Origin: Archaeoglobaceae archaeon
GTDB taxonomy: Archaea; Halobacteriota; Archaeoglobi; Archaeoglobales; Archaeoglobaceae
NCBI GenBank assembly: GCA_038734275.1
Contig: JAVYOO010000009.1
Location: 1 to 64,000 of the forward strand
Direction of reading: 5' to 3'
DNA: 64,000 nt
This document shows positions 7,335 to 16,023 of the stretch, piece by piece (the stretch's first letter is position 1; the number at the start of each line of letters is the position of its first letter). Below the pieces are notes generated by a model, which saw only the letters and a program-made list of their open reading frames with translations, did not search any database and had not been told where the DNA came from. Position numbers and translations under genes: made by a program.

Positions 7335-10300
7335 TTACTTTCTCAGCTTCATTCCTGCATAGAATATCAAAACGGCTAAAACTACCATTATTATTGCAAT
7401 CAGCGGAGTTGCTGAGATTTCAAAGCTTTGCAACTGCTTTTCAGCTACTTCCATCTTGTATCCTGCAATTTCCTCATTCTGCTCCTTTTGCTCAGCCATT
7501 GGAATTGATTGCTCAAACCCAACGCCAGCGGTTTGGTTTCCGCTCTGTGAAGTTGTTGGTGTAACTGTTTGGGCTGTCGAAATCACTCTTCCACCACCTG
7601 AGCTTCTATACCTCGGTTTTTGCTCGACGACTTCTTTCTTTTCTTCTTTTGTCTCTTTTTGCTCGATCAGCGAACTGAGGATTCCGGCTTTAAAATCAAG
7701 CAGTTCTATGTTCCCGCAAGTGTGATGGCAACAAGTGAAGCCGTATTCTTTCTGAAGTCTGTCCAATTCCTTTGCGAGCTGAACTTTAACTTCTTCAGGA
7801 GCTTTCCAGTAATCCTTCCTTATCGCTTCAAGCATTCTCGCAGCTATGGACTGCAAAGCATATGGATTGTTCTTCTCAAAGAATTCTTTCAGCCCGAGAT
7901 CATACTTGTCTTTCACATAGATTTCGTAGAAGTTTTGCCAGGTTTTGTCTGAGATCAGGCTCGGCATCATTACATCCCAGCCCCAGAGGTTCTCCACAAT
8001 CTCAGCAATTAGCCTTGCTCCGGCGTAGTCGTTCTCCATAACTCCTTCGATCCACTTCGGATTAAAGTATCTCGTCAAAAGCTCGCTTGCGATGAACTCT
8101 TTAAGCGTTATAGCCTTCGGATCGTTAACGTTGCGAACGTCGAAGATGTAGGTTTCGGGATCGCTACCAGTTAAATGCCTTACAGCCAAAGCGATGCCAC
8201 CGAGGTATTGGAAAACGTCGTCATTATCTATGGCTGCGAATATGTTCGTTGATCTTGAATGCACGGCGAGATCTACATTCTTTAGAGCTCCAGCGAATAC
8301 GTCTTTTGCAGAGATCCCCCAGAAATCCTGCCCATAACCAAATCCAACTCTGCTCAAAAATAGCTCAGCAAGCTTTGCATCGCTTTGCCATGTATTACTT
8401 GCCTTTACAGCTTCAGCTAATCCAGTTCCGTAATTTCCGGGGCTTTCAGAGAAAATTCTAATCTTTGCAAACTTCTCAGCCTCTTCTTCGCTGTAACCTT
8501 TACTCTTTAAGTTTTCCTTTATCTCTAAGTAGTGCTTTCTAACATAGTTCAAGCTCGGATCTTCATTCGCGTTGATGCAAAGCTTCACCGCTTTGTCGAG
8601 CAACAGCATAAGCGAGGAAAAGGTGTCCCTATGAAGTCCGGAGCTAACAACAACTACGTCAATTCTTGGTCTTTGGATTTCTCTTCCATCAGACAGCCTT
8701 AGCTTCAAATCGCTCAGTGGAATCAGGCTAACGTCTTTCACTCTCCCAGCTGAATCCCACTCAATTTTAACGCCCATCGTGTAAAGCACCGCTGCCTGCA
8801 TGACGCCATAGTTGCGCATCGTTTCAGTAGCCCAGAGAACATAAGCGATACTTTCTGGAAACTCTCCTTTCTCCTCATAGTATTTTCTAAGCAAATCGTC
8901 AACGAGCTTTACTGCGACTTTCCAAGCTTCTTTTGTTGGAATTGTTCTCGGATCAAAGCTGTAGAAGTTGTTTCCAGTTGGCAATGCCTCTGGCTTTCTT
9001 ATTGGATCTCCTCCAATCCTTGGTGGAATATACTTGCCTTCCAAAGCCTGTAAGATTCTCGGAATTTCTATCGTGCAATTCATTAGATCGTAGTAGTATT
9101 TCAAAGCTTTTTCGAGTTCCTGAGTTATTGATTCATCTACGCCGCCAAGTAATTTCTTCTGAGCCTCTTCCAAGCTACTTCCATTGAAAAGAACTTCTCT
9201 GAGCAAATCGTTTAAGATCTGCTCGTCTTCAGGCTCATTAATTTGCCTGACTTTGCCAACCTTTTCCTTGAACTCTTTTCCAAGCATCGCCTTCACGAAT
9301 TCAAGCGTGATTTCATCTTTCCTGACAAATCCAAGAATGTGCAGACCATAGGGCATTACAGTGCTTGAAAGCTCGTGCAAATATTCATGCAGTTTCGTTT
9401 GCAGGAAGTTCTCGAATTCTTCCTTGCTTAACTCTGAAATGTTTCCAAGGAATTCAAGCTCAAGTTCTTTGTAAAGCTCTTCGATCGTTTTTCTAAGCTC
9501 AGCCTTTACAGCTTCGTCCTGAGCTTCAAAATACTGGTGAATCTTTTCATGCAAAAGTGATAAATTGCCGTAAAGACCGCTTTCGATCAATGGAGGGGTT
9601 AGATGATCCACTATCACCGCCTGACCCCTCCTTTTTGCTTGCGTTCCTTCGCCAACGTTGTCCATTATGTATGGATAAACTACTGGCAGATCTTGAATGA
9701 GCAAAGCAGGCCAGCAGTCTTTTGCAGATAAACCGCTCTCCTTTCCAGGTAGCCATTCCTGAGTTCCATGCGTGCCAAAGTGAACGATCGCATCAGCTTT
9801 GAACTCTTTGGCTATCCAGAAGTAGAATGCGATGTATTGATGATGCGGTGGCAACGATTTATCGTGGTATAGGATCGTTGAGTTCTCGAGCCAGCCTCGC
9901 GAAGGCTGGGGGGCTAAGATCACGTTCCCCAAATTGATTAGCGGAATAACGATGAACTTACCGCTTTCATTTTCAAAAACCATCACTTCTCCAGGTGGTT
10001 CTCCCCAATACTTGATGACTTCCTGCCTTTTTTTCTCTGGAAGCTCGTTGAACCACTGCAAATACTTCTCAGCTGGAATTAGGACTGCTGTTTTCGTCAA
10101 ATTCTCAAGCTCATCTTTCTTCCAGCTTCCTATGTTAATTCCCTGAGTCATCAAAAGCTTCGTAAGCAGTTTCTTGTCAAAGCTCGTGTCCAAATTGTAT
10201 CCTTTTTCCTTCATCGCTTTAAGCAAAACTTCGAGGCTTGCTGGAACATCTAAATAGCTTGCACCAATGTTGTCTTTGCCACCGTTATGGTTGTAGTAAA

Positions 10301-12248
10301 TTATTACAACTTTTTTCTCGCCATTTTGCTTTCTGTGAAGCTCTGCCCACTTCAAAGCCCTTTTTGCAATCCATTCAATCTGTTCGCCGATCGGATCATA
10401 GTCTTTCGTCGTCTTATTCTTAGCTCCAACGATTATGAACTCTGTAAGCCCATCAAGCTCTGGCAAAGCTATTTGCCAAGCTATGGATTGCGGGTTTAGG
10501 CCGTGAAGGCTTTCCCATTCGCTCACATTGTAGTAATACTCCATTATCGCTTTGATTGGCGTAACGTTCAGTTCTTGGAGGTATTTTAATCCCACGTCCT
10601 CGCTACCTGAATGGCTCCAAAGCCTAAAGGATGTGAGCGTTATTAGAGCATCAACCCTCGCCTTGCCATTTTCAATCAGCCACTTTGTTGAATTTGAATC
10701 GCGATAGGTGAATGAGGAGAAGACGACATTAGCTCCAAGCTCTTCAAGTTTAAAGATCAGCTCATCAATCACAGGGTAAGTTGAGGGATCGTTCACGTAG
10801 TAGTAATGAATTCCAACGACTGGAGCATTCTCCTTGAATCCATTGTCTCTATACCAGCCCATGTATTCTTCAAAGCTTAAAAATATCCCCATTCCTTGGT
10901 AACCTTTGCCAATAGCCTTTGGATGGTAGATTCCGTATGGCGGAATTTCGATCGGATTTGGAACTTCAGTTAGACCAAATTCTTCAACAGCTATATTGCA
11001 TAGCTTAACTCCAATGAAGATCATGAGCCCTTTGAAGTTTTCCGAGCCTCCGTAATTCCAGTAAAGCGTTATGTTGCTGTACTCCGTTTCGCTGAGATTA
11101 ACGTTTGTAATGCTGTGCACATCTGTGAAGCCGTGGCCAATGATCTTTGCCTGCTGCTTTAAAGGCAAAAGGTAGTCCTTCAAAAAGTCTTGAACGGGAT
11201 AGCCGAGCATGTAAAGGAAGAAGACGCTGAAATTGCTCAGATCATAATTCTCTATTTCTTCTTTAAGATCGTCAACGCTGGAGTAGCCAAGCAATTTTAT
11301 TTCAAGGTTCTTTTCGATGTAAAGATCCTTACTTGCATTCAGGATCAGTGGAATCTGCTTCGAGTCTTTGTCGAGGATGAAGAGAATTTTTGCCCTATTT
11401 TCGGGAACCTTTGGAGGATCATAGCTAATTTGCAAATCGAAGAATTCAGCTCTCAAATAATTCACGAGATTGAGCAGGTTCTCTTTTCCGCCGTAAATCC
11501 AGTATTTTGCAATCAATTCATCACTGTAGCCAGCTGAGGAGTTGAATAAGACAATCGTTGCATCTGTAGCGTTTGCGATTTCATTTGAAAGACTTTCATT
11601 TAGATTTGCTAAAAATATGAGGCTTTTGTTCGCAAAATCGACTTCATCTCCGAGTTTAAAAACTTCTATAAGAGCTGTTTCGTTTTCTATTTCTTTCAAA
11701 GCTTCATAGTTCTCGTTGTTTCCAAGATAGAATGTGATCAAATCTTTAAGCAGAATAACATCTATTTCCTCACTGTCTACATAAATCGATTTTGCAACAT
11801 AGCCTTCTTTGCTAACTGAAACTTTAAAGCCAAGATCTGTAGTGTTAAGAGTTGCTATTCCTTCCTCATCCGTGAATTTTTCAACTTCTCCAGCCTTTAC
11901 CGATGCATTTTCAATTGGGTTCCCCAGTTTGTCAAAAACTTTGATCAAAACGGTTTCACAGCTCAAGTTGATCGTTACGCTCGAGTTTTCATTCAATTCT
12001 ATAAAGCTTTCGTTAAAGCAGAGCTCGTAAAAAGATTTTATTGTGTAACTTCCCCCACCAAGCTCGAAAATTGCAGAACCGCTGGAAGTGAGATTCTGAG
12101 CAATCAATCCTGTTTCGTTGTAAACAGCAACGGACGCGTTCTCGACTGCAGTGCCGTTAATTAGAACTTCAACGCTTACTTCGTAACCTGAAGCCGTGAA
12201 GATCATTGACAGAGTTGCGATCAACAAGAAAAGCTTCCTTCCGAGCAT
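7335..12248 (-). CDS. Secreted, C-terminally anchored CobN/BchH-like chelatase-family protein
   Basis: 1637 residues. A signal peptide (1-21) is followed by two beta-sandwich repeats of carboxypeptidase-regulatory type (about 22-95 and 98-170). A CobN/magnesium-chelatase H domain fills about 290-1500, with GGKDNIGASYLDVP, HFGTHGTQEWLPGKESG and RGQAVIVDHLTPP as family motifs. A Cys/His cluster (TCCHHTCGN) follows, then a charged, Ser/Thr-rich linker and a final transmembrane helix (about 1610-1632). Cytoplasmic CobN inserts cobalt in corrin synthesis; this one is predicted to sit outside the membrane. Downstream genes on the same strand are absent. Upstream are DUF2149, an ExbB-like protein and DUF2162, a set known to accompany such CobN homologues in methanogens. 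Its substrate, a metal or tetrapyrrole, is unknown. Good ribosome site GGAGGTG before ATG 12248. Confidence 0.85.
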   Translation of the reverse strand: MLGRKLFLLIATLSMIFTASGYEVSVEVLINGTAVENASVAVYNETGLIAQNLTSSGSAIFELGGGSYTIKSFYELCFNESFIELNENSSVTINLSCETVLIKVFDKLGNPIENASVKAGEVEKFTDEEGIATLNTTDLGFKVSVSKEGYVAKSIYVDSEEIDVILLKDLITFYLGNNENYEALKEIENETALIEVFKLGDEVDFANKSLIFLANLNESLSNEIANATDATIVLFNSSAGYSDELIAKYWIYGGKENLLNLVNYLRAEFFDLQISYDPPKVPENRAKILFILDKDSKQIPLILNASKDLYIEKNLEIKLLGYSSVDDLKEEIENYDLSNFSVFFLYMLGYPVQDFLKDYLLPLKQQAKIIGHGFTDVHSITNVNLSETEYSNITLYWNYGGSENFKGLMIFIGVKLCNIAVEEFGLTEVPNPIEIPPYGIYHPKAIGKGYQGMGIFLSFEEYMGWYRDNGFKENAPVVGIHYYYVNDPSTYPVIDELIFKLEELGANVVFSSFTYRDSNSTKWLIENGKARVDALITLTSFRLWSHSGSEDVGLKYLQELNVTPIKAIMEYYYNVSEWESLHGLNPQSIAWQIALPELDGLTEFIIVGAKNKTTKDYDPIGEQIEWIAKRALKWAELHRKQNGEKKVVIIYYNHNGGKDNIGASYLDVPASLEVLLKAMKEKGYNLDTSFDKKLLTKLLMTQGINIGSWKKDELENLTKTAVLIPAEKYLQWFNELPEKKRQEVIKYWGEPPGEVMVFENESGKFIVIPLINLGNVILAPQPSRGWLENSTILYHDKSLPPHHQYIAFYFWIAKEFKADAIVHFGTHGTQEWLPGKESGLSAKDCWPALLIQDLPVVYPYIMDNVGEGTQAKRRGQAVIVDHLTPPLIESGLYGNLSLLHEKIHQYFEAQDEAVKAELRKTIEELYKELELEFLGNISELSKEEFENFLQTKLHEYLHELSSTVMPYGLHILGFVRKDEITLEFVKAMLGKEFKEKVGKVRQINEPEDEQILNDLLREVLFNGSSLEEAQKKLLGGVDESITQELEKALKYYYDLMNCTIEIPRILQALEGKYIPPRIGGDPIRKPEALPTGNNFYSFDPRTIPTKEAWKVAVKLVDDLLRKYYEEKGEFPESIAYVLWATETMRNYGVMQAAVLYTMGVKIEWDSAGRVKDVSLIPLSDLKLRLSDGREIQRPRIDVVVVSSGLHRDTFSSLMLLLDKAVKLCINANEDPSLNYVRKHYLEIKENLKSKGYSEEEAEKFAKIRIFSESPGNYGTGLAEAVKASNTWQSDAKLAELFLSRVGFGYGQDFWGISAKDVFAGALKNVDLAVHSRSTNIFAAIDNDDVFQYLGGIALAVRHLTGSDPETYIFDVRNVNDPKAITLKEFIASELLTRYFNPKWIEGVMENDYAGARLIAEIVENLWGWDVMMPSLISDKTWQNFYEIYVKDKYDLGLKEFFEKNNPYALQSIAARMLEAIRKDYWKAPEEVKVQLAKELDRLQKEYGFTCCHHTCGNIELLDFKAGILSSLIEQKETKEEKKEVVEQKPRYRSSGGGRVISTAQTVTPTTSQSGNQTAGVGFEQSIPMAEQKEQNEEIAGYKMEVAEKQLQSFEISATPLIAIIMVVLAVLIFYAGMKLRK

Positions 12249-12270
12249 TTTTCCACCTCCAGTTTGTTTG

Positions 12271-12327
12271 ATTTAAAGTAAAATTAAGTGTATTTAAGAC
12301 TTTCCATTTTTCTTTACTTAAAGTAAA
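12271..12327. promoter_or_regulatory. Palindromic operator and promoter of the cobN-like gene
   Basis: 12313-12327 is a perfect inverted repeat with one central base, TTTACTT-A-AAGTAAA. A related half-site ending AAAGTAAAATTAAG lies at 12272-12287. Between them, minus-strand CTTAAATAC (about 12290-12298) can act as the TATA element for the gene starting at 12248. Two such sites flanking a TATA element fit a metal- or ligand-responsive repressor (inference). Confidence 0.5.
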
Positions 12328-12407
12328 AATTTTTTGATATCTCAAGTAATAGTGAAGTTTTGAACTTTGGTTCTCAAAATCTTCGCTTAGAAAATCTGTG
12401 GAACATT

Positions 12408-12737
12408 TCAGTCTTCGGGAACGTAAATAATCGTCCCATCTTTAAGCCTGTAAGCCGTGCCGATCTTCTCTCCTTGCCCTCCATGAAGCTCTGCAGTCAG
12501 GTTCATTACCTTTATAACTTCCCCATCTTTTATTATGATCTGCATGTTCTCCTCGCCAGGATTTTTAACGATCGTGATTTTTTCGTTTGGAGTTAGGAGT
12601 TCTGTGAGGTTGTAGGCGGTGATAAGCATAACCAAGAAAGCCAAAGCTATGATCAAAGCAACGTCGAAAAGGTTTGAGACGAAGTCGAGCGGGTTATCGT
12701 CTTCAATTTCGTCAATCAGCCTTCTTTTCATTCCCAC
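12408..12737 (-). CDS. DUF2149 protein, ExbD-like
   Basis: 109 residues. A cytoplasmic start is followed by one transmembrane helix that contains an Asp at its start (NLFDVALIIALAFLVMLITA, about 21-42) and a small outer domain of about 60 residues (KITIVKNPGEENMQIIIKDG, ending GTIIYVPED). A single helix with a buried Asp plus an outer domain is the ExbD/TolR plan, where the Asp takes part in proton flow. Its start overlaps the end of the ExbB-like gene by 26 bases. The two probably form one proton-driven complex next to the anchored CobN-like protein. Confidence 0.75.
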   Translation of the reverse strand: MGMKRRLIDEIEDDNPLDFVSNLFDVALIIALAFLVMLITAYNLTELLTPNEKITIVKNPGEENMQIIIKDGEVIKVMNLTAELHGGQGEKIGTAYRLKDGTIIYVPED

Positions 12738-13335
12738 ACCTCCAGATCTTTATAATATATTCCATATCGCTTAGATCTTCAAGATACCACCTTTTTCTGA
12801 CCATGAACACTGTGTAGCCTATTCCGCCCACGATTAAGCCAAGAACTGTGGTTGCAAATGCAGTTATCAGGTTTGTGGCGAGCTCGTGTATGTTTCCCTG
12901 CGATAAGGCGATCATTGCTGGGCCCAACGGAATAAGAGTCCCCATCAGGCCAAGCATTGGGCCGATTCTCGTAAGAATTCTCGGAATTTCAAGTTCTTTT
13001 GCAACTTTCAATTCAAACTCCTCAAGAAGCTTTTCAAGATCTTCATCGCCCGGATTCAGCTTTTTTAAATCGAGAATGAACATTCTGAGCAATCTTGTTG
13101 TTTGCATCTTTTCAAGATTTTCAATAATCTTTTCAAAATTAAATCCTTTTAGTTTCCTTAGATCTTCAAAGTTCCTTCGCCTTTTTGAACTTTCAACGAT
13201 GAATGCCCCAAGTTCCATCAGCGAGTAAACAACGAGTAGAATCAAGGCCAAGATCACTGGATAAAGCAAAGAAGTCGAGATCGCATACATCGTTGCATAG
13301 ATTGCTGAGGTAACGCTAACCATATCTTGCAGCAC
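12712..13335 (-). CDS. MotA/TolQ/ExbB family proton-channel protein
   Basis: 207 residues with three transmembrane helices, about 14-38, 122-145 and 160-184. The family stretch ILTRIGPMLGLMGTLIPLGPAM gives the conserved channel helix, and LITAFATTVLGLIVGGIGY gives the final one. A cytoplasmic coiled region (40-110) lies between helices one and two, as in ExbB/TolQ. These proteins pair with ExbD/TolR-type partners to turn ion flow into motion. It overlaps both neighbours (DUF2149 and DUF2162), indicating one operon. Confidence 0.85.
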   Translation of the reverse strand: MLQDMVSVTSAIYATMYAISTSLLYPVILALILLVVYSLMELGAFIVESSKRRRNFEDLRKLKGFNFEKIIENLEKMQTTRLLRMFILDLKKLNPGDEDLEKLLEEFELKVAKELEIPRILTRIGPMLGLMGTLIPLGPAMIALSQGNIHELATNLITAFATTVLGLIVGGIGYTVFMVRKRWYLEDLSDMEYIIKIWRCGNEKKAD

Positions 13336-14023
13336 CCCTTATCGCACCCAGAATCAGGGGAATGAGCAAAATCAATGAGTATGGGCTGAAGTTGTCTGTA
13401 ATTGAATATTTAAGGCTCATACCTTGAATCACCGCGGGGATCAAAAGCATTGCAAAGAGATAATAAACGCCGCAAAGCAACATTATCTTTCCAAGCCTTT
13501 CTGGGTTTTCTTTCTTTCCAGAAGATAAAGCGATGATTCCCAATGCAATTATAGTCCCAACAATTGCTCCCATTGCAATTTTAGGGATTTCAAGAATTTG
13601 CGAAGCGAAGTAACAGGAAATGAAGATTGCAGCAAAGCAAACTGGGCATGGAATTGCAATTGCCAAGGAAGTTTTGCTTGTTAAATCTACTCCGCAGGAA
13701 GCTTTTTTAATTGTCGTGTAGCCAGCTAAAACGAGCAGAGATGCGACAATTAGGTGAAAACCGATTGTATAGCTAAGAAGAGCCGATAGAGATTCAATTA
13801 TGTTTTCAAGGATAAATCCAACTATCGTGGAGATAGAAAAGTAAATGAGAGCGAAGAAATAGACTATTTTCTTGTTCATAGAGCTGTATCTGCATCCAAT
13901 TCCTGCTTTAAAAGCCACGATTGCAGAGCTGGCCAATATTCCGGCGATGAGTGGATTGTATACGATGATTGCAACGAGAGCCATTGTAAAGATGAGAGCC
14001 GATTTAAATTTGTCAAATCTCAT
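13316..14023 (-). CDS. DUF2162 integral membrane protein
   Basis: 235 residues and about seven hydrophobic segments. It contains the paired-cysteine stretch AIPCPVCFAAIFISCYFA (about 128-145) and an earlier SCGVDLT, arranged like the cysteine motifs of the DsbD/CcdA and nickel/cobalt-permease class of small transporters; that comparison is by eye. It is the most upstream gene of the set and overlaps the ExbB-like gene by 20 bases. DUF2162 proteins are recurrent neighbours of DUF2149 and CobN-like genes in methanogens. Transport of metal or electrons across the membrane is a reasonable guess. Confidence 0.7.
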   Translation of the reverse strand: MRFDKFKSALIFTMALVAIIVYNPLIAGILASSAIVAFKAGIGCRYSSMNKKIVYFFALIYFSISTIVGFILENIIESLSALLSYTIGFHLIVASLLVLAGYTTIKKASCGVDLTSKTSLAIAIPCPVCFAAIFISCYFASQILEIPKIAMGAIVGTIIALGIIALSSGKKENPERLGKIMLLCGVYYLFAMLLIPAVIQGMSLKYSITDNFSPYSLILLIPLILGAIRGAARYG

Positions 14024-14048
14024 TTAGTTGAAATCAAGAGTTTTGAAT

Positions 14049-14306
14049 TTAAGCTTTTTGATTTACTATCCACAAAACTTGGCATAACAGGCATTTGGGA
14101 TTGTAGGGAGCTTCAACTTTTGCTCCTACAATAAGCCCTTTTAAGCTTTTTAAGTTCCTCTGATAGCTATTCATCGAATCGCTTTCTTCTTTGCCGATGA
14201 TTTCGTCGAATTTTGCCGGAGAAGGACTGTGCTTTGAAACTGGCAATGGACTCAGAGGAGAGCAGTCTTTATCTCTGGGGTTATATTGGATTTTATCAGG
14301 ATTTTA
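14049..14306 (-). other. Open frame, possible gene remnant, with a CxxC
   Basis: An open frame of about 85 codons with protein-like composition but no ATG. The only near starts are TTG 14243 or codons further in. It includes FDEIIGKEESDSMNSYQ and GLIVGAKVEAPYNPKCLLCQ. A second frame just upstream (DLELFKILIKSNITPEIKT) would join it after a one- or two-base shift. No family recognised. It lies between the DUF2162 gene and the zinc-ribbon gene on the same strand. Confidence 0.3.
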
Positions 14307-14345
14307 AACAGTTCTAAGTCGAGTTTTAGATTGCATGAGTGTGCT

Positions 14346-14521
14346 TCAATCCTTTGCAAGGCTCTTCAAAATCCTTAAAGCGATGTCTTCTCATTGTTTT
14401 GCTTTCTATTTCCACACCTTCTACATATCCCCTTTATCAGCCCAAAAATGTGATCCGAATCTTGACAGCATAAGCAGTTGTTTAACCACCAAACTCGGTT
14501 TAAGACTTCTGCAAAAAACAC
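14346..14521 (-). pseudogene. Small zinc-ribbon protein, frameshifted
   Basis: GTG at 14521 opens MFFAEVLNRVWW followed by CLCCQDSDHIFGL and ICRRCGNRKQ, two Cys pairs fit to bind zinc. Near 14386 the sequence GAGAAGACATC stops one frame. Adding one A gives NNEKDIALRILKSLAKD and a stop at 14346, 58 residues in all. The corrected product looks like a compact zinc ribbon with a helical tail. No particular family is recognised and function is unknown. Confidence 0.4.
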
Positions 14522-14588
14522 TCGTTTAAAATCTAAACTGAAAAGAAAATTTGGAAAGTTTTAAATAAACCTAAGAGTAAAATTTGCG

Positions 14589-15125
14589 ATGGAAATCAAG
14601 GAAATTTTGCCATGCATCGCTGATCCGAGCAAATACAGAGTTATTGGCAAAGTTGATATTGAAAACATCGCCGAGATTGCCCCTTATCTCGCAAGAATTT
14701 TGCCAAATGCAAGCTACAACGCAAAGGATGGCTGGATCAGCTTCAAAAAGGGACAAAGAATAATCACTATTCACAGCGACCGCTTTGTAACGATGACGAT
14801 GATCAGTAGCAAAGAAGAAGCATTGGGCATTCTCAAGGAAATTGAAGAAAAAGCCAGAACTGCTTGGGAGAAAAGAGACGAAATCGACATAAGCAAACCC
14901 CTGCAAAAAACCTTTATTGGAGCGCTTGACGTTTACAAATATCTGCCAAAGACGAACTGCAGGAAATGCGGAGAGCAAACTTGTATGGCATTTGCGGTTA
15001 AATTGCTGAATGGCGAGAAAGATATAAAAGAATGCAAACCCCTTTTTGAAGATAAGAAGTTTATAGGCATTCGGGAGACGCTCATAAGCCTTTTGTTATC
15101 CGCGGGATACGAAATTGAACTATAA
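14589..15125 (+). CDS. Fe-S cluster (Fes/4Fe-4S) domain protein
   Basis: 178 residues. Residues 1-100 form a small alpha/beta domain resembling archaeal proteins that precede such clusters (VIGKVDIENIAEIAPYLA, RIITIHSDRFVTMTMIS). Residues of about 118-150 carry PKTNCRKCGEQTCMAFAVKLL and then C149, the C-x2-C-x4-C-x(n)-C pattern of the 4Fe-4S domain found in corrinoid Fe-S proteins and RnfB. It may serve electron transfer or reductive activation. The partner is not evident from the neighbours. The ATG lies about 28 bases after TTTAAATAAAC, so a leaderless transcript is likely. Confidence 0.65.
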   Translation: MEIKEILPCIADPSKYRVIGKVDIENIAEIAPYLARILPNASYNAKDGWISFKKGQRIITIHSDRFVTMTMISSKEEALGILKEIEEKARTAWEKRDEIDISKPLQKTFIGALDVYKYLPKTNCRKCGEQTCMAFAVKLLNGEKDIKECKPLFEDKKFIGIRETLISLLLSAGYEIEL

Positions 15126-15216
15126 ACAAAAACCAAGATTCGATGAAGATTCGACCACGCATGGAGAACAGAAAAAATTATATTGCATGCCAAACATTTT
15201 TGTTTTAGAGTTGAGC

Positions 15217-15369
15217 ATGAAGCAGGCGAAAAAGTTTAAGGAATACTTTGAGGACATAAGACCTGTAACGGACGAAGAGCTTGAAGAGCTTTTGAATGAT
15301 CCCCCGGGAAGGGGCGAAAAGAACAAAAAGCTGAAAAAGGCGAAAAAAGAGTTATACAGAGAGCATTAG
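15217..15369 (+). CDS. Small charged protein of unknown function
   Basis: 50 residues, MKQAKKFKEYFEDIRPVTDE onward, with an acidic middle (EELEELLNDPP) and a lysine-rich tail. The ATG at 15217 was chosen over an upstream TTG because a TATA-like aaaaaattatatt lies about 40 bases before it. It runs convergently into the triosephosphate isomerase gene and overlaps its end by four bases. No family recognised. Confidence 0.45.
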   Translation: MKQAKKFKEYFEDIRPVTDEELEELLNDPPGRGEKNKKLKKAKKELYREH

Positions 15370-16022
15370 CTTAGACCTACAAGCTCTTCAAGCGCCTTTT
15401 TTTGATCTTTTGCCCTTACAACACCACTTGCAAGTAGCACACCGTCCGCACCAAGTTCAAGAGCTCTGACGTAGTCTTCGTGCTTTGTAATTCCCGCTCC
15501 GCAAAGCACTTTAACTTCTTTGCAGATCTTCTTTGCGGAAGCTACAGCCCTTTCAACAACCTCAGGTTCAGCTTTGCTCACCGCTATTCCTGAGCCGATC
15601 AGCTCAGGTGGCTCCACAGCAACGAAGTCTGGCTTTAAAGCTGAGACTGCTGCGGTGGTCGCAACATTATTTGTGCAAACTATTGAAGTCATATTGAGCT
15701 TTTTGAGCTTTGAAACACAGAAATCAATGTCTGCAAGCTTCAGCCTACGTTCGGAGTGGTTTATTAGGCTTCCCTTCGCCCCATATTCTTTTATCATTTC
15801 CGCATTTACCGCTCCAGTGTAGCTTCCGAACTCAACAGCGTCGATGTGCTGCGCGAAAACGTCGATGCAAACACTCTTTGCAATTACTGGCAGATCTAAG
15901 TGATTAACCGCAACCGCAATGTATACTCCACTTCTCTCTGCAACCTTCTCAGCTATCTTTGCGAGCTCCAGTGCATTTTTGCCAAATCCTTCCCTATAGG
16001 CCTTAAAATTTATGAAGATCAT
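15366..16022 (-). CDS. tpiA: Triosephosphate isomerase, archaeal type
   Basis: 218 residues, the short archaeal form of the (beta/alpha)8 enzyme that interconverts dihydroxyacetone phosphate and glyceraldehyde 3-phosphate. Visible are the active-site Lys in INFKAY (residue 7), the catalytic His in INHSERR, the catalytic Glu in AVEPPELIGSGIAVSKAEP with the flexible phosphate loop, and VLCGAGI and GVLLASG of the phosphate site. It begins two bases after the fae-hps gene, so both are probably one operon serving C1 assimilation and gluconeogenesis. Confidence 0.95.
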   Translation of the reverse strand: MIFINFKAYREGFGKNALELAKIAEKVAERSGVYIAVAVNHLDLPVIAKSVCIDVFAQHIDAVEFGSYTGAVNAEMIKEYGAKGSLINHSERRLKLADIDFCVSKLKKLNMTSIVCTNNVATTAAVSALKPDFVAVEPPELIGSGIAVSKAEPEVVERAVASAKKICKEVKVLCGAGITKHEDYVRALELGADGVLLASGVVRAKDQKKALEELVGLS

Positions 16023-16023
16023 A

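Noticed and set aside
7620-7952. 110-aa plus-strand frame inside the cobN-like gene
   Set aside because: Antisense of the C-terminal linker; no ribosome site or homologue.
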